From assembly GCF_017352195.1 (NCBI RefSeq), contig NZ_CP071445.1, forward strand, positions 2,046,001 to 2,110,000: 64,000 bases of DNA, read 5' to 3'. A model generated the notes under the pieces. That model saw only the letters and a program-made list of their open reading frames with translations, was not told the origin of the DNA and did not search any database. Below, one piece after another: positions 16,459-26,344 of the stretch (position 1 is the first letter of the stretch; each line of letters starts with the position of its first letter). The stretch is from Sedimentibacter sp. zth1 (lineage in GTDB: Bacteria > Bacillota > Clostridia > Tissierellales > Sedimentibacteraceae). The translations under genes and the position numbers were made by a program.

Positions 16459-18579
16459 TTATACCCCCTTAGCTAATCTAGATTTAGAAGATGGTTTTAT
16501 AATCATATATATCATAAATACTAATACTACTATTGCTATGCCTGTAAATAAAGAAAACTGACCCTTTAGTAGCATTGATGTTTGGTATACTATAAGTGAA
16601 ACTGCATAGGCAAATCCTGTTTGATAACCTATAGCCGCTAACGTCCACTTTGCACTACCCATCTCTTTCCTTATAGCACCTATTGCTGCAACGCATGGTG
16701 CACACAATAGATTAAATATTAAGAATGAAAATGCTGAGGCTTGAGTAAATATATTTTGAAGTATTGGCCATACCTCTACTCCGTTTTCAGCTACCTCCGC
16801 AAAGTTAAATAATATACCAAATGTTCCTACTACATTTTCTTTTGCTACTAAACCTGTTAGAGTAGCTACTGTTGACTGCCAATTTCCAAAACCTAACGGG
16901 CTAAATATTGGTGCAATCACCCTACCTATTGACGCAAGAATCGAATCCTTTGTATCAACCATCTGCATTGACCAATTAAATGTACTTAAAAACCATATAA
17001 TTCCACATGCTAAAAATATTACAGTCCCTGCTTTTTTTACAAATGATTTTCCTCTATCCCAAGTATGCTTAAACACATCCTTTGCTCTAGGCACATGATA
17101 CTGAGGTAACTCCATAACAAATGGTGTTTCTTCTCCAACGAATCCTGTAGTCTTTTTAAGTATCACTCCTGAAATTAAAACAGCAAATATGCCTACAAAA
17201 TAAGCCACTGGTGCAACCCATGGTGCCCCTCTAAATAGTGCTCCCGCTATCAATGCTATGATAGGTAACTTTGCAGAACAAGGGATAAAGCTTGTTGTTA
17301 TTATAGTAATTTTTCTATCACTTTCACTTTCAATAGTACGAGATGCCATTATACCTGGAACACTACAACCTGTTGCAATTAACATTGGTATAAATGATTT
17401 TCCAGATAATCCGAAGTTTCTAAACACTCTATCCATGATAAATGCTATACGAGACATATATCCGCAATCCTCTAAAATAGCCAAGAAAAAGAATAATACT
17501 AGCATTTGCGGTAAAAATCCTATAACTGCTCCCACTCCCCCAATTATACCATCAACTATCAAAGAATTAAGCCATTGGGCACTATCCACTGAAATTAAAA
17601 AGCTACTAACAGAAGGTGATATAATTTCTGCAAACAAAACGTCATTAACCCAATCTGTCATCATAGAGCCAACTGTTGAAATAGAAACATAATACACAAG
17701 AAACATTATAATTGCGAATATTGGTATTGCTGCATACTTATTTGTAATTATATTATCTATTTTATCAGTAACTGTTATTTTTGTTTTATTTTTTTTCTTA
17801 ACAGCCTCTTTTACTAAAGTATCAATCACCATATATCTCTCTGACGTAATAATAGTTTCACTATCGTCATTCATTTGCATTTCATAATTTTTTGATATTT
17901 CATTTATTTTACTAAACGAAGTTTTAGACAAACCAATTTTATCTATTATCTTTTCATCATGTTCAAATAATTTGATTGCATACCATCTTTTATTATCAAC
18001 TTCAACTTTACAATCTATTAATTCACCAATTTTTGATATTGTATTTTCAATACTGTCTGAAAATTTACAATGCTTAACTTTATGGTTTTTATTTTTAGCT
18101 ACTTTTATTGCTGCATCTATAATATCATCACAGCCTTCGTTTCTTAAAGCAGATGTTTCTATAACCTCACAGCCAAAGAAATTTTTCAAAAGCCTTTTAT
18201 CTATTTCATCACCTTTTTTTCTTAAAACATCAACCATATTCAATGCTATAACTACTGGAATTCCAACTTCCAACAATTGAGTAGTTAGATATAAATTTCT
18301 TTCAATATTTGTACTATCTACTATATTTATAATTGCATCTGGTTTTTCGTCAATCAAATAATTCCTTGAGACAACCTCTTCTAAGGTATACGGAGATAAA
18401 GAATATATTCCAGGTAAATCGACTATATCTATATCTTTATGACCTTCTAATTTTCCTACTTTTTTTTCAACTGTAACGCCTGGCCAGTTTCCAACATATT
18501 GAGAACTACCTGTCAAGGCATTGAACATGGTAGTTTTACCGCTGTTTGGATTTCCAACTAATGCTAATTTTATGTTCAT
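16459..18579 (-). CDS. feoB: Ferrous iron transporter FeoB
   Basis: The 706-residue protein starts with a G domain: G1 GNPNSGKTT at residues 9-17, G3 DLPGIYSL near 55, G4 NMVD near 114 and G5 SAL near 143. A helical linker region leads to about nine membrane segments, with the conserved gate-type sequences GCSVPGIMA and PCSAKLPII. It imports Fe(II) across the membrane. It lies between feoA and the small Cys-rich gene on the minus strand. The TTAG-CTAA dyads upstream of feoA suggest iron repression by a DtxR-type regulator. Confidence 0.97.
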   Translation of the reverse strand: MNIKLALVGNPNSGKTTMFNALTGSSQYVGNWPGVTVEKKVGKLEGHKDIDIVDLPGIYSLSPYTLEEVVSRNYLIDEKPDAIINIVDSTNIERNLYLTTQLLEVGIPVVIALNMVDVLRKKGDEIDKRLLKNFFGCEVIETSALRNEGCDDIIDAAIKVAKNKNHKVKHCKFSDSIENTISKIGELIDCKVEVDNKRWYAIKLFEHDEKIIDKIGLSKTSFSKINEISKNYEMQMNDDSETIITSERYMVIDTLVKEAVKKKNKTKITVTDKIDNIITNKYAAIPIFAIIMFLVYYVSISTVGSMMTDWVNDVLFAEIISPSVSSFLISVDSAQWLNSLIVDGIIGGVGAVIGFLPQMLVLFFFLAILEDCGYMSRIAFIMDRVFRNFGLSGKSFIPMLIATGCSVPGIMASRTIESESDRKITIITTSFIPCSAKLPIIALIAGALFRGAPWVAPVAYFVGIFAVLISGVILKKTTGFVGEETPFVMELPQYHVPRAKDVFKHTWDRGKSFVKKAGTVIFLACGIIWFLSTFNWSMQMVDTKDSILASIGRVIAPIFSPLGFGNWQSTVATLTGLVAKENVVGTFGILFNFAEVAENGVEVWPILQNIFTQASAFSFLIFNLLCAPCVAAIGAIRKEMGSAKWTLAAIGYQTGFAYAVSLIVYQTSMLLKGQFSLFTGIAIVVLVFMIYMIIKPSSKSRLAKGV

Positions 18580-18616
18580 ATATTATTCCTATAGCTACCT
18601 AACAATTACAGGCGCT

Positions 18617-18838
18617 TTACCTTTCTACAATAATCATTTTTGCATCTGCTTTTCTTAAGGTTAATTCATAACCTCTTATATTAATTTGTATTGGATCTCC
18701 TAGTGGCGCAAATTTTCTAACAAAAACCTCTGCTCCATTGGTAAATCCCATATCCATAATTCTTCTTTTTATAGCACCTTCACCATTAAGCCTTTTTACT
18801 TTAACAGTTTCTCCTACCTTTATATCCTTTAATGTCAT
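18617..18838 (-). CDS. feoA: Ferrous iron transport protein FeoA
   Basis: The protein has about 73 residues and an SH3-like fold. It starts MTLKDIKVGETVKVKRLNGEG and carries RIMDMGFTNGAEVFVRKFAPLGDPI, the FeoA core. The start is one of two adjacent ATGs; GGAGG at 18847-18851 gives 5 bases to the first and 8 to the second, favouring 18838. FeoA modulates FeoB through its cytoplasmic part. It is the first gene of the feoA-feoB-Cys-rich operon. Confidence 0.95.
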   Translation of the reverse strand: MTLKDIKVGETVKVKRLNGEGAIKRRIMDMGFTNGAEVFVRKFAPLGDPIQINIRGYELTLRKADAKMIIVER

Positions 18839-18887
18839 CATAAATTCCTCCACAAACATATACAATAATTTACTAAGCTTCCACTTG

Positions 18888-18959
18888 TTAGCGGAAGCTA
18901 ACTCGAAATGTTTTTAAAAGTTAGTGTCAGCTAACTATATTATAGTTTAGCATGACTAA
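18888..18959. promoter_or_regulatory. Three TTAG-N-CTAA operators at the feo promoter
   Basis: Three dyads occur in 72 bases: TTAGCGGAAGCTAA (18888-18901), TTAGTGTCAGCTAA (18921-18934) and TTAGCATGACTAA (18947-18959). The form TTAG...CTAA resembles DtxR/IdeR-type iron boxes more than Fur boxes. The third overlaps the promoter, which fits repression. Confidence 0.6.
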
Positions 18960-18972
18960 CCCCCATTGTCAA
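18944..18972 (-). promoter_or_regulatory. Sigma-A promoter of feoA
   Basis: On the minus strand a consensus TTGACA (18967-18972) is followed after 17 bases by TAAACT (18944-18949). A TATAAT lies 5 bases further on as an alternative -10. Confidence 0.55.
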
Positions 18973-19005
18973 GAAATTATTTATTATTATATTAATATTA
19001 AATAA

Positions 19006-19040
19006 TTTTGTACATACAATTAATTATGATTTTGTACAAA
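19006..19040 (+). promoter_or_regulatory. Repeated TTTTGTACA boxes before the exchanger gene
   Basis: TTTTGTACA occurs at 19006-19014 and again at 19030-19038; the second is part of the palindrome TTTGTACAAA. The pair ends just before the AAAGGAG of the CaCA exchanger gene. It may be a regulatory site; no factor can be named. Confidence 0.3.
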
Positions 19041-19053
19041 CAAAGGAGATAGT

Positions 19054-19998
19054 ATGATAAAAGTTATAACTCTTTTTTTATTAGGTTTATTTCTCGTTAT
19101 AAAAGGCGGCGACTGGTTTGTAGATTCTTCTATAAAAATAGCAAAATTGTCTGGTTTACCACAAATTTTTATTGGAGCAACTATCGTAAGTATTGCCACA
19201 ACACTTCCAGAACTAATTGTTTCAATTACAGCAACTTTACAAAATCAAACAATTATGGCTGTCGGCAATGGAATCGGTTCAATAATTTGTAACACTGGTC
19301 TTATATTGTCCTTAAATTGTATTATTGGAAAGGTAATAATTGATGATAATGAATATACAATTAAGTATTTCTTTTTATTATGCAGCGTATCTGCATTGTT
19401 TGCATTTGGAATGGATAATAGGATATGTTTTACTGAAAGTATAATCTTGTTTTTCGGGTTTATATTTTATATATGCTACAATTTAAAGGTTATTTCAAAA
19501 ATACATATTACCAAAAGCAAAGAAAAAATAAGAATATCTAAGAATTTATATAAAATTATTTTATTTTTTGTATTTGGTATAAGCTTTATAACATTAGGCT
19601 CTAATTTAATTATCAACAACGGTATAAAGCTTGCTGAAATTTTAAATGTTCCATCATCCATAATTAGCTTAACACTTATATCCTTGGGAACAAGCTTGCC
19701 CGAACTAGTTACATGTATTTCGTCACTCATCAAAAAAAATGCAGAAATTGGAATAGGTAACATCATAGGTGCCAACATTTTGAACTGTCTACTGGTAATT
19801 GGTACTTCAGGGCTACTAAAAGAGCTTTATATTGTTCCTCACAATATAACAGTTGATATTCCTATTGCTCTAATTTTGACTTTTATTTTATCAATTTCAT
19901 TATTCACAAAAAAAATATGCAAAGCACAAGGATTATTTATGCTCTGCATTTATTTATCATATATTATTTTAAGTTGGAATAACGTTGTTAATCCTTAA
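19054..19998 (+). CDS. CaCA family sodium/calcium exchanger-like protein (YrbG type)
   Basis: The 314-residue membrane protein has two homologous halves of about five helices each. The alpha repeats are visible as [11 protein letters not shown] near residue 50 and [13 protein letters not shown] near residue 215, each with the conserved glutamate used in ion binding. Such proteins exchange Ca2+ or other cations for Na+ or H+. AAAGGAG precedes the ATG. Its 3' end overlaps the 3' end of murA on the other strand by 11 bases. Confidence 0.87.
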   Translation: MIKVITLFLLGLFLVIKGGDWFVDSSIKIAKLSGLPQIFIGATIVSIATTLPELIVSITATLQNQTIMAVGNGIGSIICNTGLILSLNCIIGKVIIDDNEYTIKYFFLLCSVSALFAFGMDNRICFTESIILFFGFIFYICYNLKVISKIHITKSKEKIRISKNLYKIILFFVFGISFITLGSNLIINNGIKLAEILNVPSSIISLTLISLGTSLPELVTCISSLIKKNAEIGIGNIIGANILNCLLVIGTSGLLKELYIVPHNITVDIPIALILTFILSISLFTKKICKAQGLFMLCIYLSYIILSWNNVVNP

Positions 19999-21244
19999 TT
20001 CTTTTAATATTCGCACCTAAATTCATAAATTTATTTTCTATGTTCTCATAACCTCTATCCATATGATGTATATCAGTAATCTCTGTTATACCTTTTGATA
20101 CAAGCCCTGCTACTATAAGTGCTGCTCCTGCCCTCAAATCCATCGCTTTAACTGTGCTTCCACATAAATGCTCTTTACCTTTTATGTGTGCTATCCTTCC
20201 ATTTACTTCTATATCAGCTCCCATTTTCTTTAGTTCTTGAATATACTTAAATCTATCCTCATATATACTTTCCTCTATGATACTATTTCCTTCTATTGAA
20301 GATAACAACACAGCCATAGGTTGCTGTAAATCAGTAGGAAATCCCGGATATGGCAATGTTTTTACATTAACTGGTACAAGTTTTTGCTTATAATATACTC
20401 TAAGAGAATCACCATACTCCTCTATACCCATACCCATTTCAATAAGCTTAGCTGTTATTGGTTCTAAATGTTTAGGTATAATACCATCAATAATTATATC
20501 ACCTTGAGTTGCTGCTGCAGCAATCATATATGTTCCCGCCTCTATTTGATCGGGTATTACACCATATGTACACCCTTTTAATTCTGTTACTCCATTTATT
20601 CTTATGATGTCTGTTCCAGCACCTTTTATGTCTGCACCCATTGCATTTAAGAAGTTGGCTGTATCAACTATATGTGGTTCTTTAGCAGCATTTTCTATAG
20701 TCGTAATTCCTTCTGCGTAAACTGCACACATCATTATGTTAATTGTTGCGCCAACACTTGCAAAATCTAGATATATTTTAGCACCAATTAATCTATCTGC
20801 ATCTAAAGTTATTTTATCATCACCAATTACAACTTTAGCACCCAAAGCCTCAAACCCTTTAATATGATAATCAAATGGTCTATCTCCTATTGCACATCCT
20901 CCCGGTAAAGGCATTGAAACATGTTTAAACCTACCTAGTCCAACTCCCCACATATAGTAAGAACCTCTGATTTTCCTAGGTAATTCATTTAAAATATTTA
21001 TTTCACTAATATTTGATGTATCTACCATCATAGAGTTTTCATCAATCATCTCTATTTCAGCACCAATACTATACAATATTTCTTTATATACTTTTACATC
21101 TTCTATCATAGGTATATTTTCTATAATACATTTATCCTTACACAAAATTGTTGATGGAATAATTGCTAATGTAGCATTTTTAAATCCACTAATATTTACT
21201 TTTCCTTTTAGTTTTGCTCCACCCTCGATTATAAATTTTGACAT
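19988..21244 (-). CDS. murA: UDP-N-acetylglucosamine 1-carboxyvinyltransferase
   Basis: The 418-residue protein has the MurA hallmarks: K22-N23 near the N-terminus and the catalytic loop [10 protein letters not shown] with Cys117. It transfers enolpyruvate from PEP to UDP-GlcNAc, the first committed step of peptidoglycan synthesis. The cysteine is retained, so fosfomycin sensitivity would be expected of this copy. It lies 108 bases after yycI and is probably the last gene of the walR operon, as in several clostridia. Firmicutes often carry two murA genes; the other is not in this window. Confidence 0.95.
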   Translation of the reverse strand: MSKFIIEGGAKLKGKVNISGFKNATLAIIPSTILCKDKCIIENIPMIEDVKVYKEILYSIGAEIEMIDENSMMVDTSNISEINILNELPRKIRGSYYMWGVGLGRFKHVSMPLPGGCAIGDRPFDYHIKGFEALGAKVVIGDDKITLDADRLIGAKIYLDFASVGATINIMMCAVYAEGITTIENAAKEPHIVDTANFLNAMGADIKGAGTDIIRINGVTELKGCTYGVIPDQIEAGTYMIAAAATQGDIIIDGIIPKHLEPITAKLIEMGMGIEEYGDSLRVYYKQKLVPVNVKTLPYPGFPTDLQQPMAVLLSSIEGNSIIEESIYEDRFKYIQELKKMGADIEVNGRIAHIKGKEHLCGSTVKAMDLRAGAALIVAGLVSKGITEITDIHHMDRGYENIENKFMNLGANIKRIKD

Positions 21245-21352
21245 ATAAATTTCCCCTTAATATAATCTTTAGTATACTATACTATTTTTTTTATTATTTT
21301 GCAACAATTGATTATTTTTTACAATATAAAACAAAATTCGTTCTAAATTTCA

Positions 21353-22189
21353 CTAATATTCACTACTTACTAGATAAATAATTTTATTATTATCTATTAT
21401 TACTTTCCACACCAAGTCTACATTTATTGAGTTTATTACTTCAAAATCTTTGTTTTCTTTAGTATAGTAACATATTTCAATATCAGTAATTTTACAATCA
21501 TGTATATCCTCATATACCATTAGTCTAAGAAGTGCTTCAGTAGCTGATACTACATTAACGGTTGCTCTTTCACTTATATTTGCAACAAATTGCTTTTCAT
21601 ATCCAATCACATCACCTTTGGAAATGTAAAATCTAATATAAGAGTTCTCAACCTTGTAACCTTTATATCTTTGTACAAATCTAACTATTTTGGTATTATC
21701 TTTGGTTTCTGTGAAATCTTTGATAAAATTGCTTAAATCTATGTTCTTTTCGACACAAAATTCATTTATTATATTATCCGCACTTTTTGTATTATTTATT
21801 TCAATATTAGATGGAGTTTCCTTACTATAAATTATTTTTTTTCCACCAACTATCTCAAGTTTTTCGTCATTTTTTTCATAAACATTTATATCATCACTTA
21901 TCAAACCACTGTATTCACCCAAAAAATCTTCAATTAATTTTTTACTGGGATGAACTATTTTATATTCTATTTCCAAAAAAGGTCTTTTGTATATTTTTTG
22001 GGGTATATCACATTTTATTGTTATGTTTTTAGTTTCTAGTATTTCCTCCACGCTTTGTAAAAAGCTCTCGTTTTCAATTGTATCTTGTTTTTTATCAAGA
22101 AGATCATCATAATAAGTATAGCTAAATAAAAATATATTAACTATCAAAAAAGCAATTATTAGAATTGTATTTGACTTATTCCAATCCAT
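21353..22189 (-). CDS. yycI: WalRK regulatory protein YycI (WalI)
   Basis: The 278-residue protein has one N-terminal membrane anchor (about 7-27, starting MDWNKSNTILIIAFLIVNIFL) and an extracytoplasmic domain of the YycI type. YycH and YycI bind WalK in the membrane and tune its activity. It starts 25 bases after the yycH stop. Sequence conservation in this family is low, so the assignment leans on the MDW(N/S)K start, the single anchor and the gene order walR-walK-yycH-yycI. Confidence 0.85.
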   Translation of the reverse strand: MDWNKSNTILIIAFLIVNIFLFSYTYYDDLLDKKQDTIENESFLQSVEEILETKNITIKCDIPQKIYKRPFLEIEYKIVHPSKKLIEDFLGEYSGLISDDINVYEKNDEKLEIVGGKKIIYSKETPSNIEINNTKSADNIINEFCVEKNIDLSNFIKDFTETKDNTKIVRFVQRYKGYKVENSYIRFYISKGDVIGYEKQFVANISERATVNVVSATEALLRLMVYEDIHDCKITDIEICYYTKENKDFEVINSINVDLVWKVIIDNNKIIYLVSSEY

Positions 22190-22213
22190 GTTAACATCCT
22201 TTCTACAAAGTTT

Positions 22214-23674
22214 CTATTCTAATATTTTACCTGTTATGGCATTAAATATATAACTTTCATTGTTTATATCAATAACCCAAGCAACTATTAGATGTTGCTC
22301 ACCAGGACTTTTGCCTCTATCATAATAAGCTAAATAAATATTATCTATTTCCTTTATCATTTCTTTGCTTATTGTTTTCAATTCACTGTTTTGATTTTCT
22401 GATTCATTATCTTGATTTTTTGATTCATTATCTTGATTTTCTGATTCATTATCTTGATTTTGTGCTTCATTATCTTGGTTTTTTAATTCAATATTTAATT
22501 TGACGCTGTTCATAATTACTAAGTCAGCTGATAAAATTTGATCCTTTTTCATATCATTTTCAGGATTAATGTCTATATTTCTTATCAATCTTTTATAAGA
22601 AATTACTTTATTACCTATAACTTCAACTTCTAGTGGTTGTGAGTCTCTAAGCTTGCTAAATATTATTGGATAATTTAGTATCCTATAATTAAATATAAAT
22701 TTATAACCAAAATTACCATCATACTGCAAGGTTTCTACCTTACTTAAATACACATCATCAGGAAATTCCAAAAAATTGTTTGTAAAATTCAATGCTGTAA
22801 CTAAATTTTCATACATATTTGTATCAGTTTCTCTACTTATATTTGCATCAAAAAAATCTAATAACCCTTCCGAGCTAATTTTTAAAACTTTTTCATTCTT
22901 ATAAACAAATAACAGATTACCTTCTATTTCTTTTGATTTTCTAACATAATCAAAATCTTTCTTAAAATAATCTTTGGCTATACCTTCTATCAATAAATTA
23001 TCGCTAATATCTAATTCTGATCGAACATATACAGGATTTAGTGCATATTCAATATTTGGTATTGAAACAGGCAATGACTCCCCCATAATTTGAGTATTTA
23101 AATTACACTCTATATAGTTATCTTTTATTAAATCTTTTGCAGAAGTTATAACTTTTTCATTATTTATTTTGCTGTTTTTAATAATAACAGTTGAATCTCC
23201 GTTATATATATATATGCTATTATTTTCCTTAATTCCAATAACCACTTTTTCTATATAGTTTAATTTAGTTCTTATATTCTTTTTTTCTATTCCAAAACGT
23301 TCAAGAAAAATTTCAATTGGTATACTATTATCAAACTCCATTATAATAGAATCCTCAGGATAGTATTCACCAACTACTAGGTTTGTTCTACTTTCTGAGA
23401 AATTTCTCAGTCCAATTTCTAAGTTTTGAACAGCTAATTCCCATATTTTATAATCCATTGGATTATTATACGTGTAATGAATACTAGAATCATTTATATA
23501 GTATTTGTTTGGCTTGACTATCTTCCATAAACTTATTTTTAAATCATTATTACCGTCTTCAACAATTTCATCACCCCAATTAAGGTAATTCGGTAATTGT
23601 AACCAAACCTTACTACTTAAAAAAACACATACTATTATCATCACAATTAATAAAATATTTTTTATAATTTTCAT
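22214..23674 (-). CDS. yycH: WalRK regulatory protein YycH (WalH)
   Basis: The 486-residue protein has one membrane anchor near the N-terminus (about 5-25) and a large extracytoplasmic region. Its position between walK and yycI and its size fit YycH. An unusual feature is a run of five heptapeptides of the type NQDNESE near the C-terminus, encoded by 21-base tandem units, which would form a flexible acidic linker. YycH and YycI together modulate the WalK kinase. The gene begins 11 bases after the walK stop. Confidence 0.85.
   Translation of the reverse strand: MKIIKNILLIVMIIVCVFLSSKVWLQLPNYLNWGDEIVEDGNNDLKISLWKIVKPNKYYINDSSIHYTYNNPMDYKIWELAVQNLEIGLRNFSESRTNLVVGEYYPEDSIIMEFDNSIPIEIFLERFGIEKKNIRTKLNYIEKVVIGIKENNSIYIYNGDSTVIIKNSKINNEKVITSAKDLIKDNYIECNLNTQIMGESLPVSIPNIEYALNPVYVRSELDISDNLLIEGIAKDYFKKDFDYVRKSKEIEGNLLFVYKNEKVLKISSEGLLDFFDANISRETDTNMYENLVTALNFTNNFLEFPDDVYLSKVETLQYDGNFGYKFIFNYRILNYPIIFSKLRDSQPLEVEVIGNKVISYKRLIRNIDINPENDMKKDQILSADLVIMNSVKLNIELKNQDNEAQNQDNESENQDNESKNQDNESENQNSELKTISKEMIKEIDNIYLAYYDRGKSPGEQHLIVAWVIDINNESYIFNAITGKILE
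22386..22490 (-). repeat. 21-base tandem repeat inside yycH
   Basis: About five 21-base units (plus-strand core GATTCATTATCTTGATTTT) encode NQDNE heptapeptides. Three are near-identical and the outer two are degenerate. The unit is a multiple of three, so copy-number changes keep the frame. Confidence 0.85.
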
Positions 23675-23685
23675 AATAACTACCT

Positions 23686-25479
23686 TTATTTTAAATACTT
23701 AGGTATTTTTACTTGTACTGTTGTACCCTTGTTAAACTCACTTTTAACTTCAATAATACTATCATGAGCTTTTGCTATTTGTTGAGCTATAGATAATCCC
23801 AATCCTGTCCCCCCAAGTTTTCTAGTTCTTGCTTTATCAACTCTATAAAATCTCTCAAACACACGTCCAGCATCTTCTTTTGGTATGCCTATTCCATTAT
23901 CTTCTATTTTTACTACAACTTTACTTTTTTCAAGAGATACTGATACAATAACTTTACCTCTTTCAGGAGTATATTTTATTGCATTGCCTATGATATTTAA
24001 TAATATTTGTTCTAATCCATCCTTATCAAATAAAACATTGCAATCTATATCTTCTAGCCTTAAAGGCATGTCTATCTTTTTACCTTTTGCTTGTAAAATA
24101 AGCTTCATATAAACTTCTTTAACAATTCTATTTATGTTAAGTTTTTCTTTTTTGAAGTTATCTTCCTCAAAATCCATTTTAGACAATTTTAATAAATCTC
24201 TAACTAGCCTTGTCATTCTATCACTTTCGCTGTTTATAACATTCAAGAAATCAGTTGCAACATTTTCTTCTTTTATTGCACCTTCTAAAAGGGTTTCTGT
24301 ATAACTTTTTATTGTAGTTATAGGTGTTTTCAGTTCATGTGATACATTTGCAACAAATTCCTTTTGCAATTTATCCATTTTAACTTGCTCTGTAACATTT
24401 TTAAATACTAATATAACTCCACCCAACTCATCATTTCCATCTTTAAATGGAGCATAGTCTATTTTATATGTTTCATTTTTTGTTTTCAAGACATATGTAC
24501 CACTCCAATTAGTTTCTTTAATATTGTCTAAATATAAATCTTGCGCATGTTTTGACATAATTTCATCATATATTGTATCTTTAGCTCTAACTGATAATAT
24601 TTTCTTTGCAATTGGATTTATATGAATTATGTTTCCATTTTTATCTACTGTTAAAACTCCATCAGCCATATAGGTAAAAGTAGTCTCCATCTTGCTTTTT
24701 TCTTGATTAAGTTTTGACATAATACTAGTCAATTGGTCCGTTAAATAGTTAAATACTTCTCCTAGTTGTCCTATTTCATCATCCGACTTAATCTTTACCT
24801 TATGTGCAAAATCCCCTTGCGACATCTTTTTAGCATTAATTGTCAACTCTTTTATTGGACCTGTTATTGTTCTTGACAATATCAATCCAAGTATAACTGT
24901 TAATAGTAAGACCATTAAAGTGGCTTTAGTTAACATAGTTTTAGATTCATTGACAGTGTCATAAATATAACTGATATCACTTGTTAAATATATATAACCC
25001 TTAATTTGGTTCATTTCATTTCTTACAGGATATGTTATATGGCTTTCTACTCTATTGTCTTCGTCATCTTTTGTTATTGTTTCGGTAGTTACCCCTGATA
25101 AAGCTTCAACTAAGATTTTATTGCTTATTCTATCAACATCATATGCGCTAATATTTTCAACCTCATTTTTACTAGCTGCAATGATAGTTTTTTTATCATC
25201 ATTTAATATAATATATAAATTTTCATTATATCCTATTTGTATACTATAATTAATATTGCTTTGAATCTTTTCAATTATTTCTTCTATTTCCCAATCATTT
25301 TGCTTCATAGCTGTAGATGATGCATATATTTGGGTAATACGTTGTTTTATACTATCTGAATTCATATCAAGCTGTATTTTTTCAAACTGAGTAATTATAA
25401 AAAATCCAACTATTGTCATAGCAAGATAGATTAACAAAAAATAGATTATTACAATTCTCCATCTTATACTTTTAAACAT
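23686..25479 (-). CDS. walK: Sensor histidine kinase WalK
   Basis: The 597-residue kinase has two membrane segments (about 10-30 and 185-205) enclosing an extracytoplasmic PAS-like sensor. HAMP follows (about 205-258), then a cytoplasmic PAS domain (about 265-370). HisKA contains the phospho-histidine in VSHELKTP near residue 380. HATPase_c has the N box ILLNIIGNAIKYTP, G1 DNGIGIP and the G2 box GGTGLGLS. With WalR it is the essential cell-wall homeostasis system in many Firmicutes. It follows walR by 19 bases. Confidence 0.95.
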   Translation of the reverse strand: MFKSIRWRIVIIYFLLIYLAMTIVGFFIITQFEKIQLDMNSDSIKQRITQIYASSTAMKQNDWEIEEIIEKIQSNINYSIQIGYNENLYIILNDDKKTIIAASKNEVENISAYDVDRISNKILVEALSGVTTETITKDDEDNRVESHITYPVRNEMNQIKGYIYLTSDISYIYDTVNESKTMLTKATLMVLLLTVILGLILSRTITGPIKELTINAKKMSQGDFAHKVKIKSDDEIGQLGEVFNYLTDQLTSIMSKLNQEKSKMETTFTYMADGVLTVDKNGNIIHINPIAKKILSVRAKDTIYDEIMSKHAQDLYLDNIKETNWSGTYVLKTKNETYKIDYAPFKDGNDELGGVILVFKNVTEQVKMDKLQKEFVANVSHELKTPITTIKSYTETLLEGAIKEENVATDFLNVINSESDRMTRLVRDLLKLSKMDFEEDNFKKEKLNINRIVKEVYMKLILQAKGKKIDMPLRLEDIDCNVLFDKDGLEQILLNIIGNAIKYTPERGKVIVSVSLEKSKVVVKIEDNGIGIPKEDAGRVFERFYRVDKARTRKLGGTGLGLSIAQQIAKAHDSIIEVKSEFNKGTTVQVKIPKYLK

Positions 25480-25498
25480 AATCTATACCTCAAACATA

Positions 25499-26188
25499 TT
25501 AATTTCCATTGTTGAAATAATATCCAACGCCACGTTTTGTAACTATATACTTATCGTTATTTGTTTCTATTTTTTGTCTTAATCTAGTTATTGTAACATC
25601 AACTGTCCTTAAATCTCCATATTCATAATTCCAAACCTCTTTCAGCAGATGCTCTCTGTTAAATGTCTTATTTGGATTAAGTATAAAATATTTTAGCAAA
25701 TCAAATTCTCTATTAGTTAAATCCACTTTTTCGCCGTATTTAAAAACTTCAAAATTGTTGAAATTAATTTCAATATTTCCTATTTTAGTTATCTTAGCCT
25801 TCATTTCTTCTTCGCTATTTGAAAGCTTTACTCTTCTTAGGTTTGCTTTTACCCTAGCAACTAGTTCTCTATTGCTGTATGGTTTAACAATATAATCATC
25901 CGCACCTAATTCAAGCCCTGTTACCCTATCTTGCTCCTCTTCTTTCGCTGTAAGCATTAAAACAGGCATAACACACTGCATTCGAATTTCACGTAAAACC
26001 TCGAAACCACTTTTTTTAGGTAGCATAACATCAAGTATAACTAAATCTGGTTTAATGCTATGCACAGCTTTTATAGCCTCTTCTCCATCGTATACAGTTT
26101 GAACATCAAATCCTTCTTTATTTAAGTTGTATTTTATTATTTCAGCTATAGGTCTCTCATCATCAACTACTAAAATTTTCTCGTCCAC
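25499..26188 (-). CDS. walR: Response regulator WalR
   Basis: The OmpR-type regulator has about 229 residues. The receiver domain has D9-D10 and the phospho-acceptor D53 (VILDVMLP), followed by a conserved K near 102. A winged-helix DNA-binding domain spans about 130-228 and includes the motif LRTVDVTITRLRQKIE. I placed the start at the GTG at 26188 because GGAGGGG lies 5 bases upstream; the frame extends to 26212 with no ribosome site. It heads the walR-walK-yycH-yycI-murA operon and is divergent from the subtilase gene. Confidence 0.95.
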   Translation of the reverse strand: MDEKILVVDDERPIAEIIKYNLNKEGFDVQTVYDGEEAIKAVHSIKPDLVILDVMLPKKSGFEVLREIRMQCVMPVLMLTAKEEEQDRVTGLELGADDYIVKPYSNRELVARVKANLRRVKLSNSEEEMKAKITKIGNIEINFNNFEVFKYGEKVDLTNREFDLLKYFILNPNKTFNREHLLKEVWNYEYGDLRTVDVTITRLRQKIETNNDKYIVTKRGVGYYFNNGN

Positions 26189-26344
26189 AATTCCCCTCCA
26201 TAATTTATGCAAACTTACATTATTAATTTTTTATATACATACTATTAATTATACAATATTTTTTAAAATATTTACAGCATATTTTTTTATTTTACACACC
26301 AATATCGCTATCACGCATAAATTAATTGCAAGAAGGTGACTTAT

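Noticed and set aside
22386-22490. CRISPR-like short repeat array
   Set aside because: The units are contiguous without spacers, in frame inside yycH, and only 21 bases long.
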